64,000 nt of DNA from Glycomyces sp. TRM65418 (GCF_019710475.1 NZ_JAJFAX010000007.1:62001-126000), one strand, 5' to 3'; shown: positions 45,219 through 54,411, counted from the first letter of the stretch. Translations and numbers: made by a program. Notes: generated by a model from the sequence alone, not told the origin.

Positions 45219-47246
45219 GTGACGTACCCCGAGAGGTTCGCCCGGCGCCTCCGGCTCCCGGCCGACGACCGCTCCCCCGCCGCCGCGCGCGCCGCCGTGC
45301 GCGCCGTGCTGGCCGAAGCCGGGCTCACCGAGCTGCTCGACGAGACGCTCCTGCTCACCACCGAACTGGCGACCAACGGCGTCGTCCACGCCGGGACGGA
45401 CATCAACCTCACCGTCGCCGCCGACCCGATCGGCGTGCGCGTCACCGTCACCGACTACCGCTCCGGCGGCATCGACCCGCTCGACACGGCCATGCCCGAG
45501 GTCACCGCCGAGGGCGGGCGCGGCCTGCTCCTGGTCGACCGCTTCGCGTCCTCGTGGGGCACCACCCACGACGCCACCGGCAAGTCGATCTGGTTCCGCA
45601 TCGACCGCGACCCCGACGCCCGGCCCGCCCCCCGCCCCGACCCGGACGCGGACGTCGACGCGTCCCGGCCCGACCTCAACCAGCTCGCGGCGCTCCTGAC
45701 CGTCGCGCCCTCGCTCCAGTCGCGGCTGCCGGTGGAGCAGATCGTCACCGAGCTGCTCGCCCGCTGCCACGACGCGACGGCCGCCGACGGCGGCGCGATC
45801 GAGTACGATGCCGGGGACGGCGCCGGCGCGCAGATCCTCGCCAAGTTCGGCGACGTCGGCAGCGTGACCGTCGCGGTGCCGCTGCCGCTCACCGCCCCGG
45901 CCTGCGGCCGGCTCCTGCTCGCCGGCGAGCCCGCGAGCGACTGGCGCCCGCTGGCCGAACTGGTCGCCGAGCGCATCGCCCTCGCCGTCCAGATCGACCG
46001 GATGCGCACCGACGAGCAGCGCCGCTCCGGCTGGCTCACCTACCTCGCCGAGGCCGGGGAACTGCTCGCCCACTCGCTCGAAGAGCACCTCACCGTCGCG
46101 CTCATCCCGCAGCTCATCGTCCCCCAGCTCGGCCGCTGGGCCGCCGTGCACCTCACCGGCGACGGCGGCGACCTGGTCTTCGCGTCCCTCTCGCACGCCG
46201 AGGAGTCCGAGCTGGAGCCGCTGCGGGTCAAGCTCGAACACGCCGCCCCCGCGCTGTCGGCCTCGCTCGCGAGCGACGGCTGGACGGGCATGGAACTGCC
46301 CGTGCCGCGGGGCCTCGACGGCATCGCCGTGCCCCTGTCCGCCCGCGGCGCCACCATCGGGGTGCTCACCGTCGGGAAGCACGTCGAGCGGCAGCACTCG
46401 TCAGAGGAGCGCGCCGTCGTCGCCGACCTGGCCAAGCGATCGGCGCTCGCGCTCGACAACGCCCGCATCCACGCCGAGCGCCAGGCCGTGGCCCACGAAC
46501 TCCAGGCGGCGCTCATGCCGGGTTCGCTCCCGGACGTGGCCGGGGTGTCCTTCGCCGCCGAATACCTGCCCGCCACCGCGCGGCGCCTGCCAGGGTCCGG
46601 CCCGGGCCCGGTGATCGGCACCGAGGTCGGCGGCGACTTCTACGACGCGACCGAGCTGGCCGACCACCGCCTGTGGGTCGCCATCGGGGACGTCTGCGGC
46701 AAGGGCGCGCAGGCCGCGGCCGTCACCGGCGTGGTGCGCGACGTCCTGCGGGTCATGGCCCGCGACGGCCGCCCGCTGCCGCGCGCCCTCGAACTGCTCA
46801 ACGCCACGCTGCTCGACCAGCCCGGCGACATGCGCTACGCGACCATCGCCTCGGCCCTGCTCGAACGCGACGACACGGGGGCGCTGAACGCGACCCTGTG
46901 CCTGTCGGGCCATGAGCGTCCGCTGCTGCTGCGCGGCGACGGCGCGACCTCCTGGGTCGGCCGGGAGGGCACCGCGGTGGGGCTCTTCCCCGAGGTCAAG
47001 GTGAACCCGGAGGAAGTGCGGCTCGAAGCGGGGGACGCGCTCGTGTTCTTCACCGACGGCGTGACCGAGCGCCGCGACGGCGAGGCCATGTTCGGCCACG
47101 ACCGCATCGAGCGTGCCGTGCGGGACGCCGCGGGCAAGGGCGCCAGGCAGATCGCCACGTCCCTCTTGGAGGCGGTCGAGGCGTTCTCACCGGAGTCGCC
47201 GCGCGACGACATCGCGATCCTCGTGGTCCGCTGCGACCCGAGCTAG
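45219..47246 (+). CDS. osaC: Anti-sigma kinase / GAF / PP2C phosphatase, OsaC-like
   Basis: This 675-aa multidomain regulator has an RsbW-like HATPase domain (about 1-130; N-box LLTTELATNGVVHAG, G-box EGGRGLLLVDRF), one or two GAF-like domains (about 150-435) and a SpoIIE/RsbU-type PP2C phosphatase (about 445-672; EVGGDFYD, IGDVCGKGAQAA, FFTDGVTERRDG, SPRDDIAILVV). Streptomyces OsaC has this layout and returns sigma-B to its inactive state after osmotic stress. It lies beside the OsaA/OsaB-like genes, which supports the match. No sigma factor gene is in the window. Confidence 0.87.
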   Translation: MTYPERFARRLRLPADDRSPAAARAAVRAVLAEAGLTELLDETLLLTTELATNGVVHAGTDINLTVAADPIGVRVTVTDYRSGGIDPLDTAMPEVTAEGGRGLLLVDRFASSWGTTHDATGKSIWFRIDRDPDARPAPRPDPDADVDASRPDLNQLAALLTVAPSLQSRLPVEQIVTELLARCHDATAADGGAIEYDAGDGAGAQILAKFGDVGSVTVAVPLPLTAPACGRLLLAGEPASDWRPLAELVAERIALAVQIDRMRTDEQRRSGWLTYLAEAGELLAHSLEEHLTVALIPQLIVPQLGRWAAVHLTGDGGDLVFASLSHAEESELEPLRVKLEHAAPALSASLASDGWTGMELPVPRGLDGIAVPLSARGATIGVLTVGKHVERQHSSEERAVVADLAKRSALALDNARIHAERQAVAHELQAALMPGSLPDVAGVSFAAEYLPATARRLPGSGPGPVIGTEVGGDFYDATELADHRLWVAIGDVCGKGAQAAAVTGVVRDVLRVMARDGRPLPRALELLNATLLDQPGDMRYATIASALLERDDTGALNATLCLSGHERPLLLRGDGATSWVGREGTAVGLFPEVKVNPEEVRLEAGDALVFFTDGVTERRDGEAMFGHDRIERAVRDAAGKGARQIATSLLEAVEAFSPESPRDDIAILVVRCDPS

Positions 47247-47327
47247 TCGGCGGGACGCGGACGGCGCCCTCGCCGGCGTGGCCGGCAAGAGCGCCTTCGG
47301 GATTTCCTCGATCCGGTGCCCGCGGGC

Positions 47328-47861
47328 TCAGCGGCGCCGTTCCTCGCCGGCACGGTGCTCCGGCCCGCCCCCCGTGCCGAGCATCCGAGTGGCCTCCGCC
47401 GCGAACGACGCCTCGACAAGGAGGTCGTAGCGGTCCGCCTGCATCTGCGTCACCGAGGTGAAGTCCCGCCGACCGCGGGTCATGGCGTGGGCGATCCATC
47501 CCATCAGCGCGCCGACGAGCGCGCCGAAGACGGCCCCGTACAACGCCAGCAGCAGGCCGGTGATGAGGGGGTCGACCCAGTTGAACAACCCGAAGATCCA
47601 GCCCAGGAGCGCACCCAGCAGGGCACCGGAGAGCGCCGACTGCCCCACCGACCTCCATGTGGTCATCCGGCCGGTGACGTGCTCGACGCTCCGCAGGCCC
47701 CGGCCCACGATCACGGCGTGCTCGACGGGGAACCGCTGATCGGAGAGGTGGTCCACGGCTCGTTCCGCCTCGGCGTAGCCGCCATAGGAAGCCACCACCA
47801 CTTCCCCGGCGGCCGCCTGGTCCTGTCCGGCCGCTCGGTCATACTGATGTCGTGCCATCAT
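47328..47861 (-). CDS. General stress protein 17M-like membrane protein
   Basis: This 177-aa protein has an N-terminal GSP17M-like (YflT) domain (about 14-65; VVVASYGGYAEAERAVDHLSD) and a Gly/Ala/Leu-rich membrane hairpin (about 80-125). A C-terminal conserved DRYDLLVEASFAAEA follows. The family is sigma-B-controlled in other bacteria, which fits its place next to the OsaC-like gene. GGAGGCG lies upstream of the paired ATGs at 47861/47858; I use the first. Confidence 0.85.
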   Translation of the reverse strand: MMARHQYDRAAGQDQAAAGEVVVASYGGYAEAERAVDHLSDQRFPVEHAVIVGRGLRSVEHVTGRMTTWRSVGQSALSGALLGALLGWIFGLFNWVDPLITGLLLALYGAVFGALVGALMGWIAHAMTRGRRDFTSVTQMQADRYDLLVEASFAAEATRMLGTGGGPEHRAGEERRR

Positions 47862-48160
47862 GCATCGCCTCCGTCTGGTGTAGGCATGGGATGCATGGGC
47901 TTCCCGCCGCAACGTCTGTGGAAACGTCGGCCCGGGCCTGTCCCCCGCCTCGTCGCGCCGGTTGGCGGTCGCGGCCACCAGGAGCTTCGCTCGGCCGAGG
48001 CCGCTCGTTCCGCTGAGGAGCGGCCGCTTGAGCCGGTTGCGGCACCGCTCGACGACGTCGGGGAGAGCGGGCGTGGGCGGAGACGCACGGTCGGCCGCCG
48101 CGCCGTGTCGACTCACCGCGAGCGCGCACGCCGCGGTCGGCACCGTGCGCGGCACTCCCG
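47862..48160. other. 299-bp spacer without supported gene
   Basis: It lies between the 17M-like gene and the NlpC/P60 gene, both on the minus strand. Frames on both strands are Arg-rich shadows; no clear hairpin or tRNA was seen. Confidence 0.45.
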
Positions 48161-49129
48161 CTAGTGCAGGAGGGTGCCCACGCCGTAGTAGACGTTGCCG
48201 TGGTCGAGTTCGACGATCTTCACGACGGTGGTCGAGTTCGGGGCGTGCACGATCAGGCCGTTGCCGATGTACATGCCCACGTGCGCGAGGCCGTTGTAGA
48301 ACACGAAGTCGCCCGGCTGGAGCTCATCCCGGCTGATGGTCGCGACCGTGTTGTACTGCGCGGCGGCGTTGTGCGGCAGCGAGATGCCGATCTGGGCGTA
48401 CGCGCCCTTCATCAGGCCCGAGCAGTCCCAGGAGTCGGGCCCGGCCGAGCCCCACACATAGGGCTCGCCGACCTGGTCGAGGGCGAACTTGACGACGGCG
48501 TACTGGTCGTCGGTCATACGCGGCAGGTCGTACTCGCTGAACGCGGCGACCTCTTCGCCCGCGGCGGTCTGCCACTCCTCTTCGAGGTCCTCCATGCGCG
48601 CGCTGAGGTCTTCGGCGGTCTTCTCGAGCGCGGCCTCCTCGGTCTCGAGGTCGGCCTGGAGGTCGGTGAGGAGGTCGAGCTGCGCGGTGTACTCGTCGGA
48701 GGCGGTCCGGAGGTCGTCCATGAGGGCGAAGTTGTAGAGGTTGGCCGAGTTGAGCCGGTCGAGGCGCTCGACGAACGCGTCCGGGGAGCCCGACTCGAGC
48801 AGCATCGCCGTGTCGCCGATGCCCTGTTCCACATAGGTCGAGTTGATGTAGTCGGCGAGCTGGTCGCGCAGCGCTTCGAGGTCCTCCTCGGCGGCGGCCA
48901 GGGCGATCTCGGTCTCGGCGATCATCTCGCGGTTGTCGCTGACCTGCTGCGCCATCTGGTTGTACTCCTCGACGGCGGCGGCCAGGTCCTCGTCGGCGGC
49001 CTCGATCTCGTCGTTGATGTCCTCGGGCGAGTTCTGGGCCCAGGCGGATCCGGAGCCGGCGGAGGCGACCAAGAGGCCGCCGATGACGGCGACGGACGTC
49101 CACTTGCGTCGAACAGACGACTGCTTCAC
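48161..49129 (-). CDS. Secreted NlpC/P60 peptidoglycan endopeptidase (paralogue 2)
   Basis: This 322-aa protein has a signal peptide (about 1-31), coiled coil (about 34-195) and C-terminal NlpC/P60 domain with catalytic Cys in DSWDCSGLMKG and His in GLAHVGMYIG. It is closely related to the protein at 1517-2458, sharing SAGPDSWDCSG, NSTTVVKIV and RDELQPGD. The GTG at 49129 is chosen because the signal peptide starts there; the frame stays open to 49456 but that stretch is not protein-like. No ydaO-type blocks were found upstream, unlike the first paralogue. Confidence 0.92.
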   Translation of the reverse strand: MKQSSVRRKWTSVAVIGGLLVASAGSGSAWAQNSPEDINDEIEAADEDLAAAVEEYNQMAQQVSDNREMIAETEIALAAAEEDLEALRDQLADYINSTYVEQGIGDTAMLLESGSPDAFVERLDRLNSANLYNFALMDDLRTASDEYTAQLDLLTDLQADLETEEAALEKTAEDLSARMEDLEEEWQTAAGEEVAAFSEYDLPRMTDDQYAVVKFALDQVGEPYVWGSAGPDSWDCSGLMKGAYAQIGISLPHNAAAQYNTVATISRDELQPGDFVFYNGLAHVGMYIGNGLIVHAPNSTTVVKIVELDHGNVYYGVGTLLH

Positions 49130-49350
49130 GAGGAGACTGCTCCTTCGGGATCGGGGAGGACGGGGTGCTCTCACGTCACACACGCGCGAGGCCGCCAGTC
49201 GGATGCGCGGATGGGGGCGCCGCCTGGAGGCCGAAGATGAGCCTAGCGCGCGAGCTTTCGCGCCGGAAGCCCTCGGGAGTGTCAAATTCGCAGCGTAACG
49301 AGCATTCAACCGTTGGTGTGTCGCGCATGTGAGATGACCGGCGGTTCCGG

Positions 49351-49356
49351 TACCAT
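49351..49356 (+). promoter_or_regulatory. -10 box of the cysteine dioxygenase leader transcript
   Basis: TACCAT ends 7 nt before the leader ATG at 49364, so the leader is probably translated leaderless. The -35 region is weak. Confidence 0.5.
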
Positions 49357-49363
49357 GGGCCAC

Positions 49364-49408
49364 ATGACGTTCTCGACGTGTCGCTGTCGCCGCTGTCACC
49401 AGCGCTGA
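49364..49408 (+). CDS. Cys-rich leader peptide upstream of cysteine dioxygenase
   Basis: A 14-codon ORF encodes MTFSTCRCRRCHQR, with three Cys codons in six positions, and ends 67 nt before the dioxygenase start. Short Cys-tract upstream ORFs are known in mycobacteria to sense cysteinyl-tRNA supply by attenuation. Its place before a cysteine-degrading gene makes chance unlikely, but translation is not shown. Confidence 0.75.
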   Translation: MTFSTCRCRRCHQR

Positions 49409-49475
49409 GCCGCTCTGTGCCGCTCGGCGCGCCCAAGCCGACAACCGTTCCGACACTTCGAAAGTCGTTCATTCC

Positions 49476-49967
49476 ATGAGTTCTGACCTGCTGCCGCAGT
49501 CCCCTCCGCTCGCCGTCGACCGGCTCGAGTCGCTCGCCGCGTTCTACGCCGCCAATCTCACACTGAGCCCGCGCTTCACGAAGGGCAGCCGGTGGGCCCG
49601 CAGAGTGCTCTCGGGACCGGGACACGAGGCGTGGCTCCTCGCGTGGCTGCCCGGGCAGGGCACCGACCTGCACGACCACGGCGGGGTCGCGCGACCCGCG
49701 GCGGCGGCCGTCGCGGTGGTGTCGGGTCGCCTCACCGAGTACACGGTGCAACCGGGCGACTTCCCGGGCCTGCGCCGCCGGCATCTGACCGCCGGGGAGG
49801 TCGCGGTGGTCGACGACAGGACGGTGCACGGCATGCGCAACGTCTCGGACGGGCCCGCGGTGAGCCTCCACGTCTACGCGCCCGGCCTGGAGGCCATGCG
49901 CACCTATCTCTTGGACGAGACCGGCCTGGCGCCGTCGCGGATCCTGCGCGCGGGCGAGGACTGGTAA
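49476..49967 (+). CDS. Cysteine dioxygenase (cupin)
   Basis: This 163-aa enzyme belongs to the CDO cupin family. Fe(II) ligands are readable as His66 and His68 (LHDHGG) and His118 (TVHGMRN). It oxidises L-cysteine to cysteine sulfinate with O2. The C-terminal SLHVYAPGLEAMRTY block is typical. The ATG at 49476 has only a weak ribosome site (AAAG further upstream), compatible with control by the leader ORF. No rhodanese gene follows, unlike in many actinobacteria. Confidence 0.88.
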   Translation: MSSDLLPQSPPLAVDRLESLAAFYAANLTLSPRFTKGSRWARRVLSGPGHEAWLLAWLPGQGTDLHDHGGVARPAAAAVAVVSGRLTEYTVQPGDFPGLRRRHLTAGEVAVVDDRTVHGMRNVSDGPAVSLHVYAPGLEAMRTYLLDETGLAPSRILRAGEDW

Positions 49968-50195
49968 GGCCGCGACGGCGAGCGGAGGGCCGCCGCATAT
50001 CGGCCACCCGGGACCCGCGGCCGCCACGCTCCGCAGCGGGTAGGACAGGAGAGAGCCGCCGCGGGGACGCCTGCCCTGCGAACGCGAGCGGAGCGCCTAC
50101 CGCAAATCGGACATCGGCGGGCCCCCGCTTCCCACCCTGACCGCGGGGTCGGACGTCGATGCCGGTCGGCGAGGCCGCTCGGGCGTGTGGGGCGG

Positions 50196-51683
50196 TCAGC
50201 GAGGCCGCTCGCGCTGGTAGCCCTTGCTCAGGACCGCGCCGACCGCGGCCGGGAGGGCCTTCGCCACGTCCGTGGCCGTCACCGTCCGGTGCCCTTTGGC
50301 GGCGATGCCGCCTGCTCGGCCGTGGAGGAACGCCGCCGCCACCGCCGCCTTCACACTGTCCATGCCGGACGACAGGAGTGAGGCCATGAATCCGGCCAGC
50401 ACGTCCCCCGACCCGGCCGTCGCCAGCTGCGGGCGCCCGGTCGGGTTCGACCACACCTCGCCGTCGCACGAGGCGACCACCGTGTGGTGGCCCTTGAGCA
50501 GCACCGTGCAGTTCAGCCGCTGTGCCAGCGCCGCCGCGGCCGCGCCGCGGTCCTCGGCGGGCGGCGAGCCGTACAGCCGCTCGTATTCGCGGTCGTGCGG
50601 CGTGAGCACCACCGGCGCCTCCCGGGCCGACAGCACCGACGGGTACTCGCCGATGAGCGTCAGCGCGTCGGCGTCGAGCACGACGGGCGCGGGCGAGACG
50701 AGCACGTGCCGCAGTTCGGCGAGCGCGGCCTCGTCGGTTCCGAAGCCCGGCCCGGCGATCCAGGCCTGGACGCGTCCGGCCTCCTTCACCGCCTGCGTGC
50801 ACACCACTTCGGGGTGGCGGCGGCGCACGTACTCGGCCGCGGTCCCGGCGTAGCGCACGTACCCCGAGGGCCCGGCGAGCGCGCCGCCGGTGGCGAGCAC
50901 GGCCGCGCCCGGGTAGCGCTCCGAGCCGGCCGCGACGCCGACGACGCCGCGCGTGTACTTGTCGTCGTCGGGACCGGGCAGGTGCCACCACTCGGCGATG
51001 TCGTCCTCATCGGCGACGCGCACGGCCGGGTGCGGGTCGAGGTACGGCGCGAGTCCGATGTCGACGAATGCGAGCCGTCCGGTCAGCAGCGCGGCGCGGC
51101 CGACCACATGGCAGGGCTTGCGCGCTCCGAAGGCCACGGTCACGTCGGCGTGGACGGCGTTGGCCGGGACGGCTCCGGTGTCGACGTCCACTCCGGAGGG
51201 CACGTCGACGGCCACGACGGTCTCGGCGTCGATGCGGGAGAGCTCGTCGATGGCGCGGCCGGGCAGGCCGGGCCTGCCGCCGATGCCGAGGACGCCGTCG
51301 AGAAGCAGGTCGCAGTGATCGGGCGGCTCGGCGACGAGGCGCCCTCCGGCGCGGGTCAATGCCGCTGCGGCGATGGGGTGGACGCGCTCGCCCATGACGG
51401 GGACGGCGTAGACGCTTGCGCCGCGCCGGGCGAGCCGGGCCCCCGCGAAGAGGGCGTCGCCGCCGTTGTCGCCGGGCCCGGCGAGCACGATCACGGTGGC
51501 GCCGTAGACCCCCGCGCCGCGACCGGCGCCCTGGCGCCGCTTGCGCCGCCGGTCCTTCAGCAGCCGCGCGCACTCGGCGGCGAGGCCGGCTGCGGCGCGC
51601 TGCATGAGCACGCCCGGCGGGAGCTCGGCCATCAGTCGGGCTTCTGCGCGGCGGACCGCCGCTGCTGACCATGCACCTTCCAT
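50196..51683 (-). CDS. nnr: Bifunctional NAD(P)H-hydrate epimerase / ADP-dependent dehydratase
   Basis: This 495-aa fusion has a YjeF_N epimerase (about 1-215; GPGDNGGDAL, DVPSGVDVDTG) and a YjeF_C/NnrD carbohydrate-kinase-like dehydratase (about 225-490; WIAGPGFG, VLLKGHHTVV, ATAGSGDVLAG). It repairs hydrated NADH/NADPH. GGAGAGG precedes the ATG at 51683. It follows acpS by 28 nt, the usual actinobacterial order. A Lys/Arg-rich insert (DRRRKRRQGAGRGAG, about 44-58) is unusual in the epimerase half. Confidence 0.95.
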   Translation of the reverse strand: MEGAWSAAAVRRAEARLMAELPPGVLMQRAAAGLAAECARLLKDRRRKRRQGAGRGAGVYGATVIVLAGPGDNGGDALFAGARLARRGASVYAVPVMGERVHPIAAAALTRAGGRLVAEPPDHCDLLLDGVLGIGGRPGLPGRAIDELSRIDAETVVAVDVPSGVDVDTGAVPANAVHADVTVAFGARKPCHVVGRAALLTGRLAFVDIGLAPYLDPHPAVRVADEDDIAEWWHLPGPDDDKYTRGVVGVAAGSERYPGAAVLATGGALAGPSGYVRYAGTAAEYVRRRHPEVVCTQAVKEAGRVQAWIAGPGFGTDEAALAELRHVLVSPAPVVLDADALTLIGEYPSVLSAREAPVVLTPHDREYERLYGSPPAEDRGAAAAALAQRLNCTVLLKGHHTVVASCDGEVWSNPTGRPQLATAGSGDVLAGFMASLLSSGMDSVKAAVAAAFLHGRAGGIAAKGHRTVTATDVAKALPAAVGAVLSKGYQRERPR

Positions 51684-51711
51684 GGCTGTCCCTCTCCGGC
51701 CCGGGGGGCCG

Positions 51712-52083
51712 TCATGCCGTTTCGGCGATCACCACCGCTGTCGCGATACCGCCATCATGCGACAGCGACACATGCCAGCGCGAGACGCCACGCTGTGCGG
51801 CGACCGCCGCCACCGATCCGGTGATGGTCAGGGAGGGGCGCCCGTCGGGCAGGGAGAGCACTTGGCAGTCCGCCCAATGCATGCCGCCGGGGGCGCCGAG
51901 GGCCTTGGCCACGGCCTCCTTGGCGGCGAAACGGGCCGCGAGGGATTCGGTGCGGCGAGCGCGCCCGTCGGGGGCGCGGCGTTCGGCTTCGGTGAAGAGC
52001 TTTTCCGCGACGTGGGGGGTCCGTTCGAGCACCCGCTCGAACCGGTCCACTGCCACTACGTCTATGCCCACGGCGACGATCAC
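51712..52083 (-). CDS. acpS: Holo-[acyl-carrier-protein] synthase AcpS
   Basis: This 123-aa enzyme transfers 4'-phosphopantetheine from CoA to ACP. The Mg-binding [10 protein letters not shown] (about 6-15) and catalytic [12 protein letters not shown] (about 52-63) blocks are intact. The GTG at 52083 starts the canonical N-terminus, though its ribosome site is weak. It is first in a two-gene operon with nnr. Confidence 0.95.
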   Translation of the reverse strand: MIVAVGIDVVAVDRFERVLERTPHVAEKLFTEAERRAPDGRARRTESLAARFAAKEAVAKALGAPGGMHWADCQVLSLPDGRPSLTITGSVAAVAAQRGVSRWHVSLSHDGGIATAVVIAETA

Positions 52084-52122
52084 CCGTCAAGAGTGCCACG
52101 GGATCGGGCGTACCGCCCCTTT

Positions 52123-52785
52123 TCAGGCGGGTTCACCGCCGCGAGTGACGGTTCGCCCGCCGCGCCTTGGGGTCCGGGGGTGACGAGGGGGCTCGGCGGG
52201 CAGGCCGACGGCGGGGAGGACGGCCTGGTCGACGACGGCGGCGAGGTAGTCGTCGTCGGGCGCCTCCCCGGTGTCCATGATCCGTTTGGCGACGAGGGCT
52301 TCGCCGATGTCGAGCACGACGGGGGTGAGCCGGGCGGGGTCGATGCGGCCTTCGTGGGCGTAGTGGCGCAGGACGGTCTGGGTGAAGGTGCCGCCGCGCC
52401 TTGCGAAGACGCGTTCGAAGAGGGCGTCGACGACGGCGGGGTCGCGGGCGGGGTCGGCGAGGATCGCCAAGACGGCGCGTCCGGCGGGGCTGAATCCCCA
52501 GTCGACCATGAGGCGCAGGGAGGCGATGAGGTCGCCGCGGAGGTCGTCGGCGCCGGGGGCGGGCTGCTCGACGGGGTGGAGTTCGGCGAGGGCGTCGAGG
52601 AGGAGGTCGAGCGGGTCCGACCAGCGGCGGTAGAGGGTGGTGCGGGCGGTGGCGGCGCGTTTGGCGATGGCGTCCATGGTGAGTCGACCGGGGCCGCCGG
52701 CGGCGGCTTCCTCGACGGCGGCGGCGTAGATGGCGTCGAGCAGGTCCTTGCCGCGTCGGCGCGTGCGGCCTCCGGTGTCGGCCAC
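52123..52785 (-). CDS. TetR-family repressor
   Basis: This 220-aa regulator has a TetR helix-turn-helix (about 10-60; LTMDAIAKRAATARTTLYRRW) and a C-terminal TetR_C_16-like ligand domain. The GTG at 52785 is preferred because GAGAGGT lies just upstream; the in-frame ATG at 52815 falls inside the operator. It is divergent from the DUF418 membrane gene, which is its likely target, together with itself. Confidence 0.9.
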   Translation of the reverse strand: MADTGGRTRRRGKDLLDAIYAAAVEEAAAGGPGRLTMDAIAKRAATARTTLYRRWSDPLDLLLDALAELHPVEQPAPGADDLRGDLIASLRLMVDWGFSPAGRAVLAILADPARDPAVVDALFERVFARRGGTFTQTVLRHYAHEGRIDPARLTPVVLDIGEALVAKRIMDTGEAPDDDYLAAVVDQAVLPAVGLPAEPPRHPRTPRRGGRTVTRGGEPA

Positions 52786-52800
52786 GGGCCACCTCTCATT

Positions 52801-52850
52801 TTTAGGTACAGTCATGTATCTTATTGCTTTAGATACAGCTGTGTACCTAA
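52801..52850. promoter_or_regulatory. Composite TetR operator
   Basis: Two quasi-palindromes, GGTACA-gtca-TGTATC and GATACA-gctg-TGTACC, are themselves arranged as a large inverted repeat (TTTAGGTAC ... GTACCTAAA) about a 9-10-bp centre. It lies between tetR and the DUF418 gene and should control both. Confidence 0.8.
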
Positions 52851-52875
52851 AACGTCTGCCAGATCCGGAGCCGAG

Positions 52876-54147
52876 ATGTCCCTCTCCCCGTCCGCCATTA
52901 TGAGCACCCCCCTCCGGGAGCGAGCGCTCGCACCCGACCTGGCCAGGGGCCTCATGCTCCTGCTCATCGCACTCGCCCACGCGCACATGTTCCTCGCCCA
53001 CGAGACCACCGGCTTCCGCGGCTACGCCGTCGACGGCACGGTCCCCGACCGGGTCGTCGCCGGACTGCAGGTCCTCTTCGTGGACGGCCGCGCCCTCCCG
53101 ATGTTCGCCGCCCTCTTCGGCTACGGCCTCGCCCGCCTCGCCGGCCGGCGCATGAGCGCCGGGGCCGACCGGACCGAGACGCGCGACCTCAAGGCGGGGA
53201 CGGGCTGGCCCGACGCGCGCCGCCTGGTGCGCCGCCGCAGCGCCTGGCTCCTCGCCTTCGGCTTCGCGCACGCGCTCCTGCTGTTCTTCGGCGACATCCT
53301 CGCCGCCTACGGTTTCATCGGCCTCGTGTTCACCGGACTCATCGCCGCCCGCGACCGCACCCTCATCCGGACGGCCGCGACAGTCGCGGTCCTCCACATC
53401 GCGGTGCTCGCGGCCACGGGCGCCGCGGCCGAGGCCGCCGGGCACGCGAACGCGTCCCCGACACTCATCGCCGATCCGCTCGAGGCGGCGGCGATGCGGC
53501 TCACCGTGTGGTCGGCGCTCACTCCGACGTACTATCTCGTCGAGATCCTGCCCGCCTTCGCGATCGGCATCTGGGCCGCCCGGCGGCGCCTCCTCGAGGA
53601 ACCGTCCCGCCACCTGCCGCTCCTGCGACGCACCGCCTTGGGCGGCATCGCGATCGGTGTCATCGGCGGCTTCCCGCTCATGCTCGTGGACACGCAGCTG
53701 TGGCACCCGGAGGCGCCGCTCGCGGTGGGGATGTACGCGCTTCACAGCGTCACCGGCCTGGCCGCCGGACTCGGCTTCGCGGCCCTCATCGCCGCGGTCG
53801 GCGCGAAGCGGCCTGCGGCGTCCGGGCACTCGGAGGCCACCGGCGGCGACACCGCCGCTGCCGCCGCGGACGCTCACCGGCGAGCAGGCCACGGGCCGAT
53901 CGCGAACGCCCTCGCGGCCTGCGGCCAACGCTCACTGACCTGCTACCTCCTCCAGTCGGTCGCCTTCACCGCGCTCTTCACACCGACGGCCGGGGGCCTC
54001 GGGGCGCACCTGGGCGACGCGGCGGCCTCCGGCGTCGCCGTCCTCGTCTGGGCCGCCACGGTGGTCCTGGCGGCGTGGATGGCGAAGGCGGGCATGCGCG
54101 GACCCCTCGAGGCCCTGCTGCGCCGACTCACTTACGGCCGCAGGTGA
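52876..54147 (+). CDS. DUF418 family membrane protein
   Basis: This 423-aa protein has about ten transmembrane segments. The N-terminal block (APDLARGLMLLLIALAH; FVDGRALPMFAALFGYGLARL) and C-terminal CGQRSLTCYLLQS are characteristic of the DUF418/YeiB family. Function is unknown; members are often linked to acyl transfer or stress. The ATG at 52876 follows CGGAG. It is the sole gene after the TetR operator on this strand. Confidence 0.88.
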   Translation: MSLSPSAIMSTPLRERALAPDLARGLMLLLIALAHAHMFLAHETTGFRGYAVDGTVPDRVVAGLQVLFVDGRALPMFAALFGYGLARLAGRRMSAGADRTETRDLKAGTGWPDARRLVRRRSAWLLAFGFAHALLLFFGDILAAYGFIGLVFTGLIAARDRTLIRTAATVAVLHIAVLAATGAAAEAAGHANASPTLIADPLEAAAMRLTVWSALTPTYYLVEILPAFAIGIWAARRRLLEEPSRHLPLLRRTALGGIAIGVIGGFPLMLVDTQLWHPEAPLAVGMYALHSVTGLAAGLGFAALIAAVGAKRPAASGHSEATGGDTAAAAADAHRRAGHGPIANALAACGQRSLTCYLLQSVAFTALFTPTAGGLGAHLGDAAASGVAVLVWAATVVLAAWMAKAGMRGPLEALLRRLTYGRR

Positions 54148-54411
54148 AAACGATTGCGAAGGCCGTCGCTCGCCCCTGACGCGAGCCCTGCCGCGCACGC
54201 CGAGTCGCCTCCGCCGGGGCCGCCGCCGCCGACATCGGTGTCTGATGTGGATGTCCGGCTGCGGCAGGAGCCATCGGCTTCGCAGCAGCGGGAACGCGGC
54301 CGGCCTGGGACGATGCCGTTCCATCACGTCGGGGACCGCCCCGCCTCGGCCGGGACCGGCGGCCGATGCGTTGCGCACCGACCGATCCTCTCTGCGGGCT
54401 ATGCTCCGGTG

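Noticed and set aside
47862-48160. Possible small protein on either strand
   Set aside because: Both frames are Arg/Ala/Gly shadows without family resemblance or a clear ribosome site.
50169-50211. 13-bp direct repeat GCGAGGCCGCTCG
   Set aside because: Only two copies, one overlapping the end of the nnr gene; no flanking features of an attachment site.
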